A program made the translations under genes and the position numbers. Below, piece by piece: positions 50,978 through 60,792 of a stretch of 63,969 nucleotides of DNA. The notes under the pieces are model-generated. The model was given only the letters and a program-made list of their open reading frames with translations, was not told the origin of the DNA and did no database searches. The DNA comes from Paenibacillus sinopodophylli (GTDB taxonomy: Bacteria; Bacillota; Bacilli; Paenibacillales; Paenibacillaceae). The stretch lies in assembly GCF_005930355.1 (NCBI RefSeq), contig NZ_VDBO01000001.1:2304311-2368279 (forward strand). Direction: 5' to 3'. Each line of letters begins with the position of its first letter. The stretch's first letter is position 1.

Positions 50978-53083
50978 TTATTCCAGCTCTGAATCCATTT
51001 CCAAACGGGTATGGACATCTAAGCGTTTCTCCATGCCGATATCTACAATCAAAGTATCGTTAGGCATCGCCCTGTCTGGGTTCAGCTTGAGCAGCGACGG
51101 CTCTGTCAGTACCGTATTGATGCCGAGGTATGTATGCAAATCCAAGTACATCCAAGGCTGAAGCAGTACAAGCTTCGCTTCTGTGAAAGCCGGCTTCTGC
51201 TCCTCTAGCAGCTGCTCGATGACGACACGCTGCTTCTCTGACGGAGCTTGCTCTGGCTTGAGAAGTACCGTAAAGGTGTACGGATCACCTCCATAAAGCT
51301 GATCGGTTAGTTGACGCAGCTCCGCATTGTCTCGCATTGCTTTCGTCTGAAAATATTCGACGATCAGCGGTGTTACTCCCGTATAGATCTCGATAGTCTT
51401 CATCAAGCCTTGCCTAGTACCGCGGTAACGGTAAAGCTCTGGGGCAGCCAGGATGAACGCTTGTACCTGCTCATCGGTCCAATAGTCGTCCGTTTCCAGA
51501 CCGACCCATGTCGCAAGCCATCGCAGATGCTCGCCAGTCGCTCGTTCCGGATCAATGTACCTCGATAAGTCCTCGATATCCTCCTCGATCTCGGAGAACA
51601 ACGTGCCGAATAAAGATAAATAACGTTCAAGAAAATCGCGGCTAACCGGGTCCTCTTGATAGACTGCCGGCAAATAGGACAGATAGCTGTCTCGCGGGAA
51701 ATAAATACGCATGGATTCTACTAACGGTGTATATCGCTCAGAGGCAATCCAATCCAGCTTCAACCATAAATATCTGCCTTTTGCACCGAAAAATAATGCA
51801 TCATTCGGATTGATAACCGGCTTTGACCAGAACCCTTCAAGACCCTTCAGCTTCTCACGGTAAGGAATGGTTGGGTCTGCAAGCCAGTCGTCCACTTTGC
51901 GATAGCTGCCTGCAATGATGCAGCTGTCTTCGTTCTGACTGAAATAAGAAACATGCAGCTGGGTACCGTCTGGAATGAATGTTTCGAGCGCCATTTTGTG
52001 CCAAACGGTCTCCGCCTCTGCACTATCGAACGCATAGGACAGCCAGACGCCCTCGGGAACTCCAGTCTCCTCCATAAGTAAGGTTTGAGGCTGCAGATTC
52101 AATATTGTAACCGTTCCGTCCTCGCCGTTCAGTATGTACATGCGGTCTTTCTCATCAATCAGCAATTGGTCCGCTTTGCCTCGGAAGCCTGTAATGCGAC
52201 CAATGGTTTCTCCAGCCGAATTCAATTGTGTAATGAAGCGGTCATCCTCGCTGACTTGGTCCATTTGGCGGGTATCGCCTACGTATAGCTTACCGCTGCC
52301 GTCAACGCAAAGCCCGGCATATGGTAGCGAAGGAAGCTCTCGTTTGATGCTCAATCGTCCATTGGACTGGAAGCTGAATAGCTTCGCATACAAGGTATCG
52401 AAAATGTATAGCTCACCTGAAGAAGCGATGGTCATGTAATAGGTACGATTCAAATGCCTTAGCTTTGCCCGTACATGCTGGGTGAACGAAGGATCGCTCC
52501 ATACACCAGCCACAGCTCCGCCAAGCGTAAATTGAATAATGCCAAGCTTTGCGCCCTCCGCAATTGTCGGCTCATCCGCTCCCGCATCGAGCGCGAGCGG
52601 CGTCAGCACATAGACGTAACGCTCATCCGCCGCGATAGCAAGCGGGTGCAAAGGAATACCGTCAGCTTCTTCACCAACACGCGACCATAACGTTTGCCCG
52701 TTTCCGGTATGATAAGCGGCGAGCGTTCTCTCGCTCATCCGATCGGCTGCAAGTAGAAGGTCACCCGACGCAGCTAATCTGGCATGTGTACTAAACAAGC
52801 CATGTCCCTGCGTGAACAAACGCTTATGATCCGAATTGCGACGGTCATATATCCAAAGATCAGCCCGCTCATCCAGCAAATACATATGTTCATGCTGTGA
52901 TACAGCAAGCTCCTTCACAGGTGCAGTACCTGTGAGCTCATTCAACTGAAGCGTTCCCGCAATGCCGTAACGGCTATCGCGCCGAACACCGTAACCAGCC
53001 AAATGATATTCAAGATTATATCCCGTGCCGCGCTGCCAATCCTGTTCGCGGCTGACCGAGAAAAAGTGGTTTTGTCCGTTCAT
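50978..53083 (-). CDS. gpI-like tail protein fused to an N-terminal beta-propeller
   Basis: 701 residues, AAAGGAGG before the ATG. Residues about 35-340 form NHL-like propeller blades ('LCVDGSGKLYVGDTRQMD', 'DQLLIDEKDRMYILNGEDG'). Residues about 450-620 are the phage tail protein I / TIGR02242-like module ('LSYLPAVYQEDPVSRDFLERY', 'LRWLATWVGLETDDYW', 'YRGTRQGLMKTIEIYTG'), the Afp12-type baseplate component. A beta-rich tail follows. The propeller may reach outward and bind targets or stabilise the baseplate (inference). Confidence 0.85.
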   Translation of the reverse strand: MNGQNHFFSVSREQDWQRGTGYNLEYHLAGYGVRRDSRYGIAGTLQLNELTGTAPVKELAVSQHEHMYLLDERADLWIYDRRNSDHKRLFTQGHGLFSTHARLAASGDLLLAADRMSERTLAAYHTGNGQTLWSRVGEEADGIPLHPLAIAADERYVYVLTPLALDAGADEPTIAEGAKLGIIQFTLGGAVAGVWSDPSFTQHVRAKLRHLNRTYYMTIASSGELYIFDTLYAKLFSFQSNGRLSIKRELPSLPYAGLCVDGSGKLYVGDTRQMDQVSEDDRFITQLNSAGETIGRITGFRGKADQLLIDEKDRMYILNGEDGTVTILNLQPQTLLMEETGVPEGVWLSYAFDSAEAETVWHKMALETFIPDGTQLHVSYFSQNEDSCIIAGSYRKVDDWLADPTIPYREKLKGLEGFWSKPVINPNDALFFGAKGRYLWLKLDWIASERYTPLVESMRIYFPRDSYLSYLPAVYQEDPVSRDFLERYLSLFGTLFSEIEEDIEDLSRYIDPERATGEHLRWLATWVGLETDDYWTDEQVQAFILAAPELYRYRGTRQGLMKTIEIYTGVTPLIVEYFQTKAMRDNAELRQLTDQLYGGDPYTFTVLLKPEQAPSEKQRVVIEQLLEEQKPAFTEAKLVLLQPWMYLDLHTYLGINTVLTEPSLLKLNPDRAMPNDTLIVDIGMEKRLDVHTRLEMDSELE

Positions 53084-53116
53084 GCTGTGCCTCCTTTGCA
53101 GCCGATTACCACGGTG

Positions 53117-55381
53117 TTACAGATGCGTGCGACTTATAAGTTCAATTTCATGCTCACCCGAGTATACGAGTCCATGCGGCGGCAGTATAATATCGCCTCC
53201 TGCACTCTTTCTTACATGCGGCCCCTCCGCGTCAATCCACAAATCCTGTACGTAGACGACGCCGCTACCCAAGCTAAGTGCACTGTAGATGTCGCCTTTA
53301 TAGACCGAACGTCCGAAGGTCCAGCCTTTTACACCATGCTCGCCGTCAAGCGGACGCAGCAGCTTCTTCAAATGGTCTACCAATCGCTGCCCTTCGTCTA
53401 CGAACTGCGGCTCAACAACGACAACAGCATTCACCGTCACTTTAATATAGATCGGTGGAATAACATGCACCTCAGTTGTTACCAGTCTTCTCGTATCGAG
53501 GTGACGTTTGACGGTTTGTAGAAAACCTGCGCTTGGCTTTGGCGTATCGGTTAATCCGTAAGGAACGACCACGACCGATATTTGTCCTGGTGCCGTTTCC
53601 CTTGGGTAATCGTCCAACCCAGGCTTGAAGAGCGGGATTGCATGGACTCTGGCAACCGCAGCGCCTGGTGTCGCTCTTGCCAGCGTTTCATAATCCTCGT
53701 TCGTAATCGCTCGGAAAGTATGCTTCAGCTCTGCCTGTGCACGCTGCAGTGTAACCTGCAGCGTTTCCGCTTCAGCTCCGCCATACGCAAAGCCGGGGTT
53801 GTCTGCATGAATGTGCAGCGCCTTCTGGGCTTCATTCACCCATTCCGAAATGAGATGCGGCTTCACATTGCCGCGATCTCCGCCTCCCAGCTCACACGCA
53901 ATGAGTACGATATTCGTATCCAAGCTCGCCGCTGGAATAGCACCTTTCTCTCCATTGCCAAAGAGAATAAGCCTCTTGATCGGATCGTATATGAAATGTC
54001 GATCCTCCGGCCTCGAACGGTCGAATTCATCGACTCTTGTCCAATCCTGCCACCGATAAGTGCCCTGCGGTTCCAGCTCTCCTACCTGCAAGCGAAGCGC
54101 ATCGCGTTTCTTGCAAGATAGGCTGTACAGCTCGAAACGCTGCTCAGGAAGTCCGTTGCTTCTGCCAACCTGACTGTAGAGATCGAAATTCGGCTCGCTT
54201 GCAATTACCCTTACCGTTTGACCAGGCGGAGGAATCACTCCTGATAATCCATCGCTGAACTGTACGGTAACCTTATCAAGCGTCTCATGTCTTACGAGCG
54301 CATATACCGATGGCGGACGGTCCATAGGCGGCAAATCCGCGATAGACGCAGCTTCCTGCCAGTAATGCCAAGCGCCGCCTGCATCCTTTACTTGTATACG
54401 AATTTTCCCGAAAACAGCCAAGTAACTGTCTATATGTATTTCTTCATTCGGCTCTCCCTGAGCAGTTAAGTCGATAATCTCGCTTAACGTATCCTTCTGC
54501 TGAGCTTCAACTGTATGCAGCATGAGCTGGCGAATGCGGGGCGGCATCTCATAGCCTGCTTCCTCCACCGTTGCGCAAATCCAATATCTAGCCTGCTCAC
54601 TAGCCGGATGTACCGTAACACTGCGCATACGGGACTTCAGAGCAAATGTAATTTTGCCGCCGATTGTCAGATGCAGCGTTTCGTCCTCAATCATATCAAC
54701 GGGCATCCACCCTGCTGCACCAGTTGCATCATCCCAGCAATAAGCTTTCCAGGATAAGCGGGCAGACGGAGAGATGGCAGAACGATTAATCATCCGCTCC
54801 TGTTCAGCATCCTTAAGCATGTCGACGCCTGCTTCAAGCAGCTTGATGTTAATCGAAACCTGCTCCAGCGGCTCAAGCTCACGGTCGAAGGAAAGATACA
54901 GCTTCGAGGCTGCCTTCGCATCCTTACCGAATGCATAAAAAGCGACGTTCGCATGATCATTAGTAGCTGTAACATCATTCGCTTCCCGTTCCGTTCTGGT
55001 TACAATGCGGTCCAGCATCAGCGGCACAAGCGATATGGAAGCATCGGTCTCGAACATTTGATCCTCTGCCATCAGCTTCGTCCCTCGTGGCAGCGTTACC
55101 GGCTTGCTTACATTAGCGAAGCGTACGATTGCCCGCGCAGAGCTGGCATCTGCGGGCCTAATGCCCAGCAAGTCCAGAAATCGGCGTTTGTTTCGATCAG
55201 GTACGCGGCCAATGAAATACCGCTGCATTTCCGTCAGCCAAGCGAACAATTCAATAAAAGTAATTCCCGGGTCATGCGCATTCTCATCCGTCCATTCCGG
55301 CACTCGCTTAGGAATAAGCCGTCTGGATTGCTGGACAATCTCCGCATAGGTCCGATCGTCCAAAGGCAGCTTTGGCAGCAT
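53117..55381 (-). CDS. Baseplate J-like protein (Afp11 type, first copy)
   Basis: 754 residues, AAGGAG before the ATG. The N-terminus 'DDRTYAEIVQQSRRLIPKRVPEWTDENAHDPGITFIELFAWLTEMQ' contains the hallmark DPGITFIELFAWLTE segment of eCIS 'putative baseplate assembly proteins'. The later 'VTLQRAQAELKHTFRAITNEDYETLARATPG' is the baseplate J (gp47-like) core. It is a wedge component of the baseplate and probably pairs with the larger second J protein encoded upstream. Confidence 0.88.
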   Translation of the reverse strand: MLPKLPLDDRTYAEIVQQSRRLIPKRVPEWTDENAHDPGITFIELFAWLTEMQRYFIGRVPDRNKRRFLDLLGIRPADASSARAIVRFANVSKPVTLPRGTKLMAEDQMFETDASISLVPLMLDRIVTRTEREANDVTATNDHANVAFYAFGKDAKAASKLYLSFDRELEPLEQVSINIKLLEAGVDMLKDAEQERMINRSAISPSARLSWKAYCWDDATGAAGWMPVDMIEDETLHLTIGGKITFALKSRMRSVTVHPASEQARYWICATVEEAGYEMPPRIRQLMLHTVEAQQKDTLSEIIDLTAQGEPNEEIHIDSYLAVFGKIRIQVKDAGGAWHYWQEAASIADLPPMDRPPSVYALVRHETLDKVTVQFSDGLSGVIPPPGQTVRVIASEPNFDLYSQVGRSNGLPEQRFELYSLSCKKRDALRLQVGELEPQGTYRWQDWTRVDEFDRSRPEDRHFIYDPIKRLILFGNGEKGAIPAASLDTNIVLIACELGGGDRGNVKPHLISEWVNEAQKALHIHADNPGFAYGGAEAETLQVTLQRAQAELKHTFRAITNEDYETLARATPGAAVARVHAIPLFKPGLDDYPRETAPGQISVVVVPYGLTDTPKPSAGFLQTVKRHLDTRRLVTTEVHVIPPIYIKVTVNAVVVVEPQFVDEGQRLVDHLKKLLRPLDGEHGVKGWTFGRSVYKGDIYSALSLGSGVVYVQDLWIDAEGPHVRKSAGGDIILPPHGLVYSGEHEIELISRTHL

Positions 55382-55441
55382 ATGATCTCTCCTTCCTCTG
55401 AATCATGTGTTTCGAGCTCGCTTGCACATATGTTCAAGCTG

Positions 55442-58400
55442 TTATTTAGGGGCAGGTACCGCTGTTATCGTATGCGTCCCATTCACTACGACTCCATGAA
55501 TGACCTCTTCCATTCGCGCAGGATCATACTCTGTTCTTACGCCGTTCTCAATCTTAATAACATGCAAATATAGTCGCTCAATGTATAGAAGAGAACGTAC
55601 AGCATGCAAGAGAGAATGCAGCACCGAAACATGCAGCGCCTCACCGATGTTCCAGCCGCAGCCGTCAACATTTCCTGTCACCGAATCAAGGAATGCATTC
55701 AGCTTCGCTGTGCAAGCAATCTCCAGCGGCAGCAGCTCATCTACCGATTCTGAGGCTACCGTAGCATGGACCGATACCTCCAAATAAGCAGGCTCGATTA
55801 CGCGAATTGCGCCGCTTAGCGATACCATATTGGAGGCCGTTCTCGTCAGCTCGCGTTCTACCGCTTTGCGGAGCTCAGGGAATTGGGCCGCGTTCGCAAG
55901 GCCCCCAGACGGGAAAGCAACTACGGTCATGCAGCCAGGAGAACGCTCCAGAAATCCATTACGGTTGCTGAGACATTTAACTTTGGCAATTTGCGGATAC
56001 GCTTCTCGTGCAATCCACTCAACATCCTTCGCCGTGACAGCACGTCCGCGATGCTTAAGACGCTGCGGCCCTCGCTCGAGCACCTGCTCAACGCGTTCTG
56101 CATCCCCTCCGCCAATCGAAGGGGCCGGATTGCTGACACTGCTGACGAAAGCAAAGGGAAGCACCATACCTGTAATTTGTCCAGCATCCACATGTCCGCT
56201 GGCACCGCTCGTCGTCTTGAACCGAACGCGTACCGTTTCGGCTGTATCCGAGGAAGGCATTTTCCCTCTTATGCCGTCGCCAAACTGCAATGTTCCTCCA
56301 GCATGGTCAGGCGAATAATGCCGATCAATGGGCCCGGATTCTGCCAACGAGACGACTGGCTGCCATTTCACCCAGAAGCGCTGGTCATTGCCATCGCTAT
56401 CCTTCTGCAGCATGTAGCGATCAGGCTCCGTATCACTCAGTGCAGAGCGTTCCATCGGTGTAACATGCTCCAATTCATCAACCCAGACCTCTTCTTCAAT
56501 ATACGCGCTAGGCGTTAGATCCACGATACCGTCGGACGGAATCGTGAGCTCCTTCTCCTGACTGATCTGCTGTCTAACGGATACGGCATTGAGATTCATA
56601 CTCGTAGCAACCGGATTACTCGGATATGAATCTCCGAGCACACTATCCCGATTAACAGCCCGAATCCAATAACGCTCGCGGCCGAACAGTCTTGCCATAG
56701 CCATCGCCTTTGGTCCTACCCATTGCACTTCTCCGCTGACGGTAAAGGATTCCGTATTGTCAACGATCTTGAGCGGCTCCCACACGTATCGGCCTGCTTC
56801 TAGGCAAAGCGCCTCCCATTCCACCCATGGCGGTTGATTACGCACCGAGAAGCGGCGCTCGAGCTCAATATGAAGTCGAATCGGCCCTTTCAGCGGCGCT
56901 CGATCGAAAGAGGCATACATAGCTGGATAACTGGCCTCAATCGATTCAAACAGCTTGAAGGACTGACCTCCCTGCTGAGCGGAAATCGTTCGATCGCGAT
57001 TGTCGATATTGCTTCTCGTATAGGCATGCTCCGGCATAAACAACGTTTGCGAGCCATGTGCATAGGAAAGGACTGGATTCGCAAGCCAAGGCGACATATA
57101 TTCTACAACAGGAGCAATAATTGGATCAGTCTGCAGCACGCGAGCTCGAATCCAATAATCTGATGCTCCATTGACGAATGCTTGAGTCATATCCTCAGGA
57201 CAGTTGAACTCTATCTTAACGCTTCTTTCGCTTTGCTCTGGCAGCTCCGCGAACAAGTTGCCATATCGTTCGCTCCCAGGAAGTCTAGCCCAGTTCCCAC
57301 CATCCCAGTACTCCCACTGTACGCTGCGGATGCAGATCCGCGGCGGGTCCTTCTCTTCAAAGTCCGAGGTCCGCATGACCATCTTCCATTTCACTTCTGG
57401 ATCCTGTGCCATTCGCAAGCGGCTTGGCATAGCCTTCGCTGAGAAGGTCAGCTTGATCTTACTCTCACGCTTGCTGAACGCTTCCTCACAAGATAAATAA
57501 AAGACAGAGTAGGGTACGAAATGTTCACCGAAAGGATAGAAACCGTCATTCATTAACTCCGTATCATTGAAATACAAAGCGCCTGGCGCTATGCCTTCGT
57601 CATCTCCTGAAGCATCATGAGCAGCGCGGATTCTGATTTTGTCCATTTCCAAATGTTTATTTAGAATAGGTGAGGCTGACCCTTCAAACTGCTTCAATGT
57701 GCAGCGAATCCAGCGGCCGTTAATCCCCTCATGCTCTGTCATTTCCAGCTTACCTGCTTGTTGCTTATGTAAGACAACCATATTTCCTGCTGCTGTCGCC
57801 GAATCGAATGGCACCCAACTCTCATTGCAATAATAGGTCCATTCCACCCACTGCGACGCAAGAGAAGCGGCTAGTTCCGGCTCGGAGTAGCGTTTCTCCG
57901 TATGATGAACATTCAAATAAAATCGGCTCGGCCGATCGACTAGAAACAGATCGTCATGACGGATATAAAGCACATGCTCTTGCTCATTCTGCTTTGAGCT
58001 TGTATCAAACAGACTGACCGGCTCCGCAAGTCCACCCTTCAAGCGGTCTCCGTATTCGATTGCAGCCGTCGCGATATGATCACGCTTAGGATGAACATTA
58101 ATCCACTCCATCAGCTTCGCTGGTGTTGCGAGCAGTACTTTCTCTGTTTCAAAAACGAGCGGCTCCCCGCCTTCGGGATGAGGTGCAGTCAATGCGATGC
58201 CAGCTGGCAAATAGACCGGGTCAACCGTGCCTTCGCTAAGCTGAAATACAACCGAAGCGCGGGCTGGTCTAGGCGGCTGCAGCTTGACCTCGATAAGATC
58301 GAGAAAAGAGAGAAAATGGTTCAATGGCGCTTGATTAAGACGCTTAACCGTTCCCTCCAGCATCTCGGCGGTCAAATACGCGAGTCCCGTCCCCGCATCA

Positions 58401-58540
58401 GGTTCTTCCTGCGAAAAGCGCCATTCGGGTGTATAATGCGGCGCCATCTCCTTGAGCTGAGACATAAAGGAGGACAGCGTGCTATGGTTTATTTTTGGCG
58501 GACGGTTGTCACCGCCCTTACTTCCCCCGTGCTTCATCAC
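55442..58540 (-). CDS. Baseplate J-like protein (Afp11 type, large copy)
   Basis: 1,032 residues; GTG at 58540 with GGGAG eight bases upstream (the next codon is ATG). It has the same two-part plan as its neighbour: an N-terminal 'YTPEWRFSQEEPDAGTGLAYL' helical segment, then 'RGPQRLKHRGRAVTAKDVEWIAREAYPQIAKVKC', the J core. Between them are large beta-rich inserts of about 450 residues ('YWDGGNWARL', 'YWIRARVLQTDP') that resemble carbohydrate-binding or fibre-contact domains. Two J-type proteins side by side are usual in eCIS. Confidence 0.88.
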   Translation of the reverse strand: MMKHGGSKGGDNRPPKINHSTLSSFMSQLKEMAPHYTPEWRFSQEEPDAGTGLAYLTAEMLEGTVKRLNQAPLNHFLSFLDLIEVKLQPPRPARASVVFQLSEGTVDPVYLPAGIALTAPHPEGGEPLVFETEKVLLATPAKLMEWINVHPKRDHIATAAIEYGDRLKGGLAEPVSLFDTSSKQNEQEHVLYIRHDDLFLVDRPSRFYLNVHHTEKRYSEPELAASLASQWVEWTYYCNESWVPFDSATAAGNMVVLHKQQAGKLEMTEHEGINGRWIRCTLKQFEGSASPILNKHLEMDKIRIRAAHDASGDDEGIAPGALYFNDTELMNDGFYPFGEHFVPYSVFYLSCEEAFSKRESKIKLTFSAKAMPSRLRMAQDPEVKWKMVMRTSDFEEKDPPRICIRSVQWEYWDGGNWARLPGSERYGNLFAELPEQSERSVKIEFNCPEDMTQAFVNGASDYWIRARVLQTDPIIAPVVEYMSPWLANPVLSYAHGSQTLFMPEHAYTRSNIDNRDRTISAQQGGQSFKLFESIEASYPAMYASFDRAPLKGPIRLHIELERRFSVRNQPPWVEWEALCLEAGRYVWEPLKIVDNTESFTVSGEVQWVGPKAMAMARLFGRERYWIRAVNRDSVLGDSYPSNPVATSMNLNAVSVRQQISQEKELTIPSDGIVDLTPSAYIEEEVWVDELEHVTPMERSALSDTEPDRYMLQKDSDGNDQRFWVKWQPVVSLAESGPIDRHYSPDHAGGTLQFGDGIRGKMPSSDTAETVRVRFKTTSGASGHVDAGQITGMVLPFAFVSSVSNPAPSIGGGDAERVEQVLERGPQRLKHRGRAVTAKDVEWIAREAYPQIAKVKCLSNRNGFLERSPGCMTVVAFPSGGLANAAQFPELRKAVERELTRTASNMVSLSGAIRVIEPAYLEVSVHATVASESVDELLPLEIACTAKLNAFLDSVTGNVDGCGWNIGEALHVSVLHSLLHAVRSLLYIERLYLHVIKIENGVRTEYDPARMEEVIHGVVVNGTHTITAVPAPK

Positions 58541-58554
58541 GTTGTTCGCTCCCG

Positions 58555-58956
58555 TTATTTCGTTCCTTCCTCCAGATAGAAAGGAAAGACCTGATTAAAT
58601 AGATTGTTTGTCGATCGTACAGCATAGGAAACGCTCATCAGTACGCGGCCGTTATTCTGACGATCAGGCTTCACTTCCACCTCAACATCCTTCACTCGCG
58701 GCTCCCATATCCGAATTGCTTCCTGCACATCGCTTGCAATAAGACGTAAGGAGGTTTCATCAGTCGTGCCGAATACGAAATCTCTAAGACCGCAGCCGAA
58801 GTCGGGACGCATCAAGCGTTCACCCTTGGAGGTACGGATAATGATGCGAATCGACTCTTCAATGTCCTCTTCGCCCTCCGCCATCCGAATGCGGCCCGTC
58901 GTTGCGTCAACCTGAACAGGAAATTTCCAACCTTTTCCCAAAAATGATGCCGACAC
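58555..58956 (-). CDS. gp25-like baseplate wedge protein (GPW/gp25)
   Basis: 133 residues, GTG start with GGGGAG upstream. 'IEESIRIIIRTSKGERLMRPDFGCGLRDFVF' is the GPW/gp25 signature, including the Glu-Arg-x-Met-Arg-Pro-x-Phe-Gly block conserved from T4 gp25 to TssE and Afp9. It initiates sheath assembly at the baseplate. Confidence 0.93.
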   Translation of the reverse strand: MSASFLGKGWKFPVQVDATTGRIRMAEGEEDIEESIRIIIRTSKGERLMRPDFGCGLRDFVFGTTDETSLRLIASDVQEAIRIWEPRVKDVEVEVKPDRQNNGRVLMSVSYAVRSTNNLFNQVFPFYLEEGTK

Positions 58957-58977
58957 CAGCTGCAGCTCCCCTCGCTG

Positions 58978-59706
58978 TTAATTGATTTTGACCATAGCGC
59001 CTTTCAAAGACAGAATGCCGGTAGCTTTGACCTCCAGCATGCCGTTCGACTGTAGCGTCAGCGACGCATCGGCTTCCACCTTTACCTGCGTGCCTTTCAC
59101 AGTAACGGATTTCGTCCCTGTTACCTTAATATCGCCTTGGCCGTTCATCTCGATTGTTGATGTAGTACCGCATTTGATGGTAACTTTTTTGCCGGTTTCA
59201 TCAAGCTTTATCGATTGCTGCTTGTCCTGCGTTTCGACGGTTACGGTCTTCTCTTTATCTGCAAAGGTGATATGATGTCCCTTCGACGTTTTTATCGTGA
59301 CGGTACCAGCGCTGCTTGTATCGTCGAACGTAATTTCATGGCCGGTTTTTGTTTTAATTTTGCGAATATCGTTTTTGTCATTAGGCTCTGGCGGCTTCTG
59401 CTTCTTGCTCCACAAAGACCCAATGACAATCGGCTGATCAAGTCGCCCCATCAAGAAGGCAACAAGCACCTCATCATTAACCTCCGGCAGGAATAGCGAG
59501 CCCATGTCACTGCCGCCCATTAACGTTGCCACACGAACCCACTCGGTTTGAAGCTCGCCTTCGCGCAGCGGAAACTTCACTTTCACACGACCGAGCTTAT
59601 CAGGGTCCTTGTTGTCGGTCACGATTGCATTCCACACGCCAGATAGCTGCTCGGATTGCATGGAGCGCTGATGCTGGTCAAAAAATCCAGGATACATCGT
59701 GCTCAT
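58978..59706 (-). CDS. gp5/VgrG-like spike protein (baseplate V)
   Basis: 242 residues. An N-terminal OB fold ('DPDKLGRVKVKFPL', 'WVRVATLMGGSDMGSLFLPEVNDEVLVAFLMG', 'VIGSLW') is followed by a regular beta-helix of short repeats (TKTGHEITFDD, TSKGHHITF, 'SVTVKGTQVKVEADASL'). It is the trimeric membrane-piercing spike. Its ATG overlaps the stop of the hub gene by four bases. A PAAR-like tip would sit on the C-terminal helix; the DUF4280 protein at 45.4 kb is the candidate. Confidence 0.92.
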   Translation of the reverse strand: MSTMYPGFFDQHQRSMQSEQLSGVWNAIVTDNKDPDKLGRVKVKFPLREGELQTEWVRVATLMGGSDMGSLFLPEVNDEVLVAFLMGRLDQPIVIGSLWSKKQKPPEPNDKNDIRKIKTKTGHEITFDDTSSAGTVTIKTSKGHHITFADKEKTVTVETQDKQQSIKLDETGKKVTIKCGTTSTIEMNGQGDIKVTGTKSVTVKGTQVKVEADASLTLQSNGMLEVKATGILSLKGAMVKIN

Positions 59707-60788
59707 ATCGCATTCCCCTCCGTCTCAAAATAGGTCATGTAGCCGTCCGTAGCATCCAGCTTATGAATGACCTTTGTTATCCGCAGCAACTGATCCAGCT
59801 TCTCGCTGCCGAGCCCCTCTATTTTGATCAACTCACCAGGCTTCATCTCTGGGACCCCAATTGACTTGCCATGTCCGATAACGAGCTCACGCGAGATGCG
59901 GTCGAGCATCGCTTTCGCAAGCGACTGTGCTTCTTCCTTCGAAGCGGCCTGTGTGTAAACAACCTCCATTTTTTGAGAGGACAGCATGCTTGCAACGCTT
60001 GGACCGCTCTTTGCATTCGTTCCAATAATGGTTACGGAGCTCGCAACCGACTCGATGGCCTCCATCTTGTCGACATCATAGCCGCGTACCTTGACCTGCG
60101 AGGTCTGGCTGGAAGCATCCACCGTTAACATAAACTGAACGAGATTTTTCCCGTACTTCAGTGTAATCAACGGTGAACCTGACGTTTTGGGCTTTTTGAA
60201 ATAAAGCTTTGATGCCTCTACATAGAAATGCCGGTCATTGTCCATCGCAAGCGAGCGAATAAAATGGTAGTCACTGACTCCGATTTGCTCAATCGTTTTT
60301 TTGGTAACCGTCGTATCGTCCAAGTCCACCGACAAACCGTAATTGCCTGCAATTTGCCTGACGACGTCGGTATCCTTCATCTGATTCCACACTTTCGAAT
60401 GTGCAGTTTTCATCATTAGAAAGGAGCGATCCATTGCTGTAACCGTAATCGTCGGAAGGCCGTCGGAAGGAAAATCAACCGAGTATCCTGTAATAATTCC
60501 ATCGAAAACGAGTGCTTTCTTATCCGCATAGCCAAGCTTGATCTGCAGCTTCTTTCCTACAGCAATCGTCGTACCTACCCACTGCATGCGGGACTCGCTC
60601 CATATGTATCCATTTATAATGGAGAATCGCGCAATATCTGCCTGCGCATCCGTTGTCTGCTCAACATCTACCCAACCGATGGCCATATCCGAGAGTCGTG
60701 CCAATTGGCCCTCTATCAGAATATCCGTTTCGGGTGCGCTGAAGTCACCGTACTTGGACTCCAAACCTTCAAAGGTATACGTAGCCAC
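59703..60788 (-). CDS. gp27-like hub protein (phage late control D type)
   Basis: 361 residues, GTG start. 'IAVGKKLQIKLGYADKKALVFDGIITGYSVDFP', 'VTAMDRSFLMM' and the LysM-like 'DTDVVRQIAGNYGL' segment match gpD/gp27-type hub domains that link the tube to the spike; in Afp the hub and spike are fused as Afp8, here they are separate genes. It is translationally coupled to the spike gene. Confidence 0.9.
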   Translation of the reverse strand: MATYTFEGLESKYGDFSAPETDILIEGQLARLSDMAIGWVDVEQTTDAQADIARFSIINGYIWSESRMQWVGTTIAVGKKLQIKLGYADKKALVFDGIITGYSVDFPSDGLPTITVTAMDRSFLMMKTAHSKVWNQMKDTDVVRQIAGNYGLSVDLDDTTVTKKTIEQIGVSDYHFIRSLAMDNDRHFYVEASKLYFKKPKTSGSPLITLKYGKNLVQFMLTVDASSQTSQVKVRGYDVDKMEAIESVASSVTIIGTNAKSGPSVASMLSSQKMEVVYTQAASKEEAQSLAKAMLDRISRELVIGHGKSIGVPEMKPGELIKIEGLGSEKLDQLLRITKVIHKLDATDGYMTYFETEGNAI

Positions 60789-60792
60789 GTTA

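Noticed and set aside
53003..58579. Plus-strand frames of 100-210 residues across the baseplate genes
   Set aside because: They are antisense shadows of strongly supported baseplate-J genes and lack ribosome binding sites and recognisable domains.
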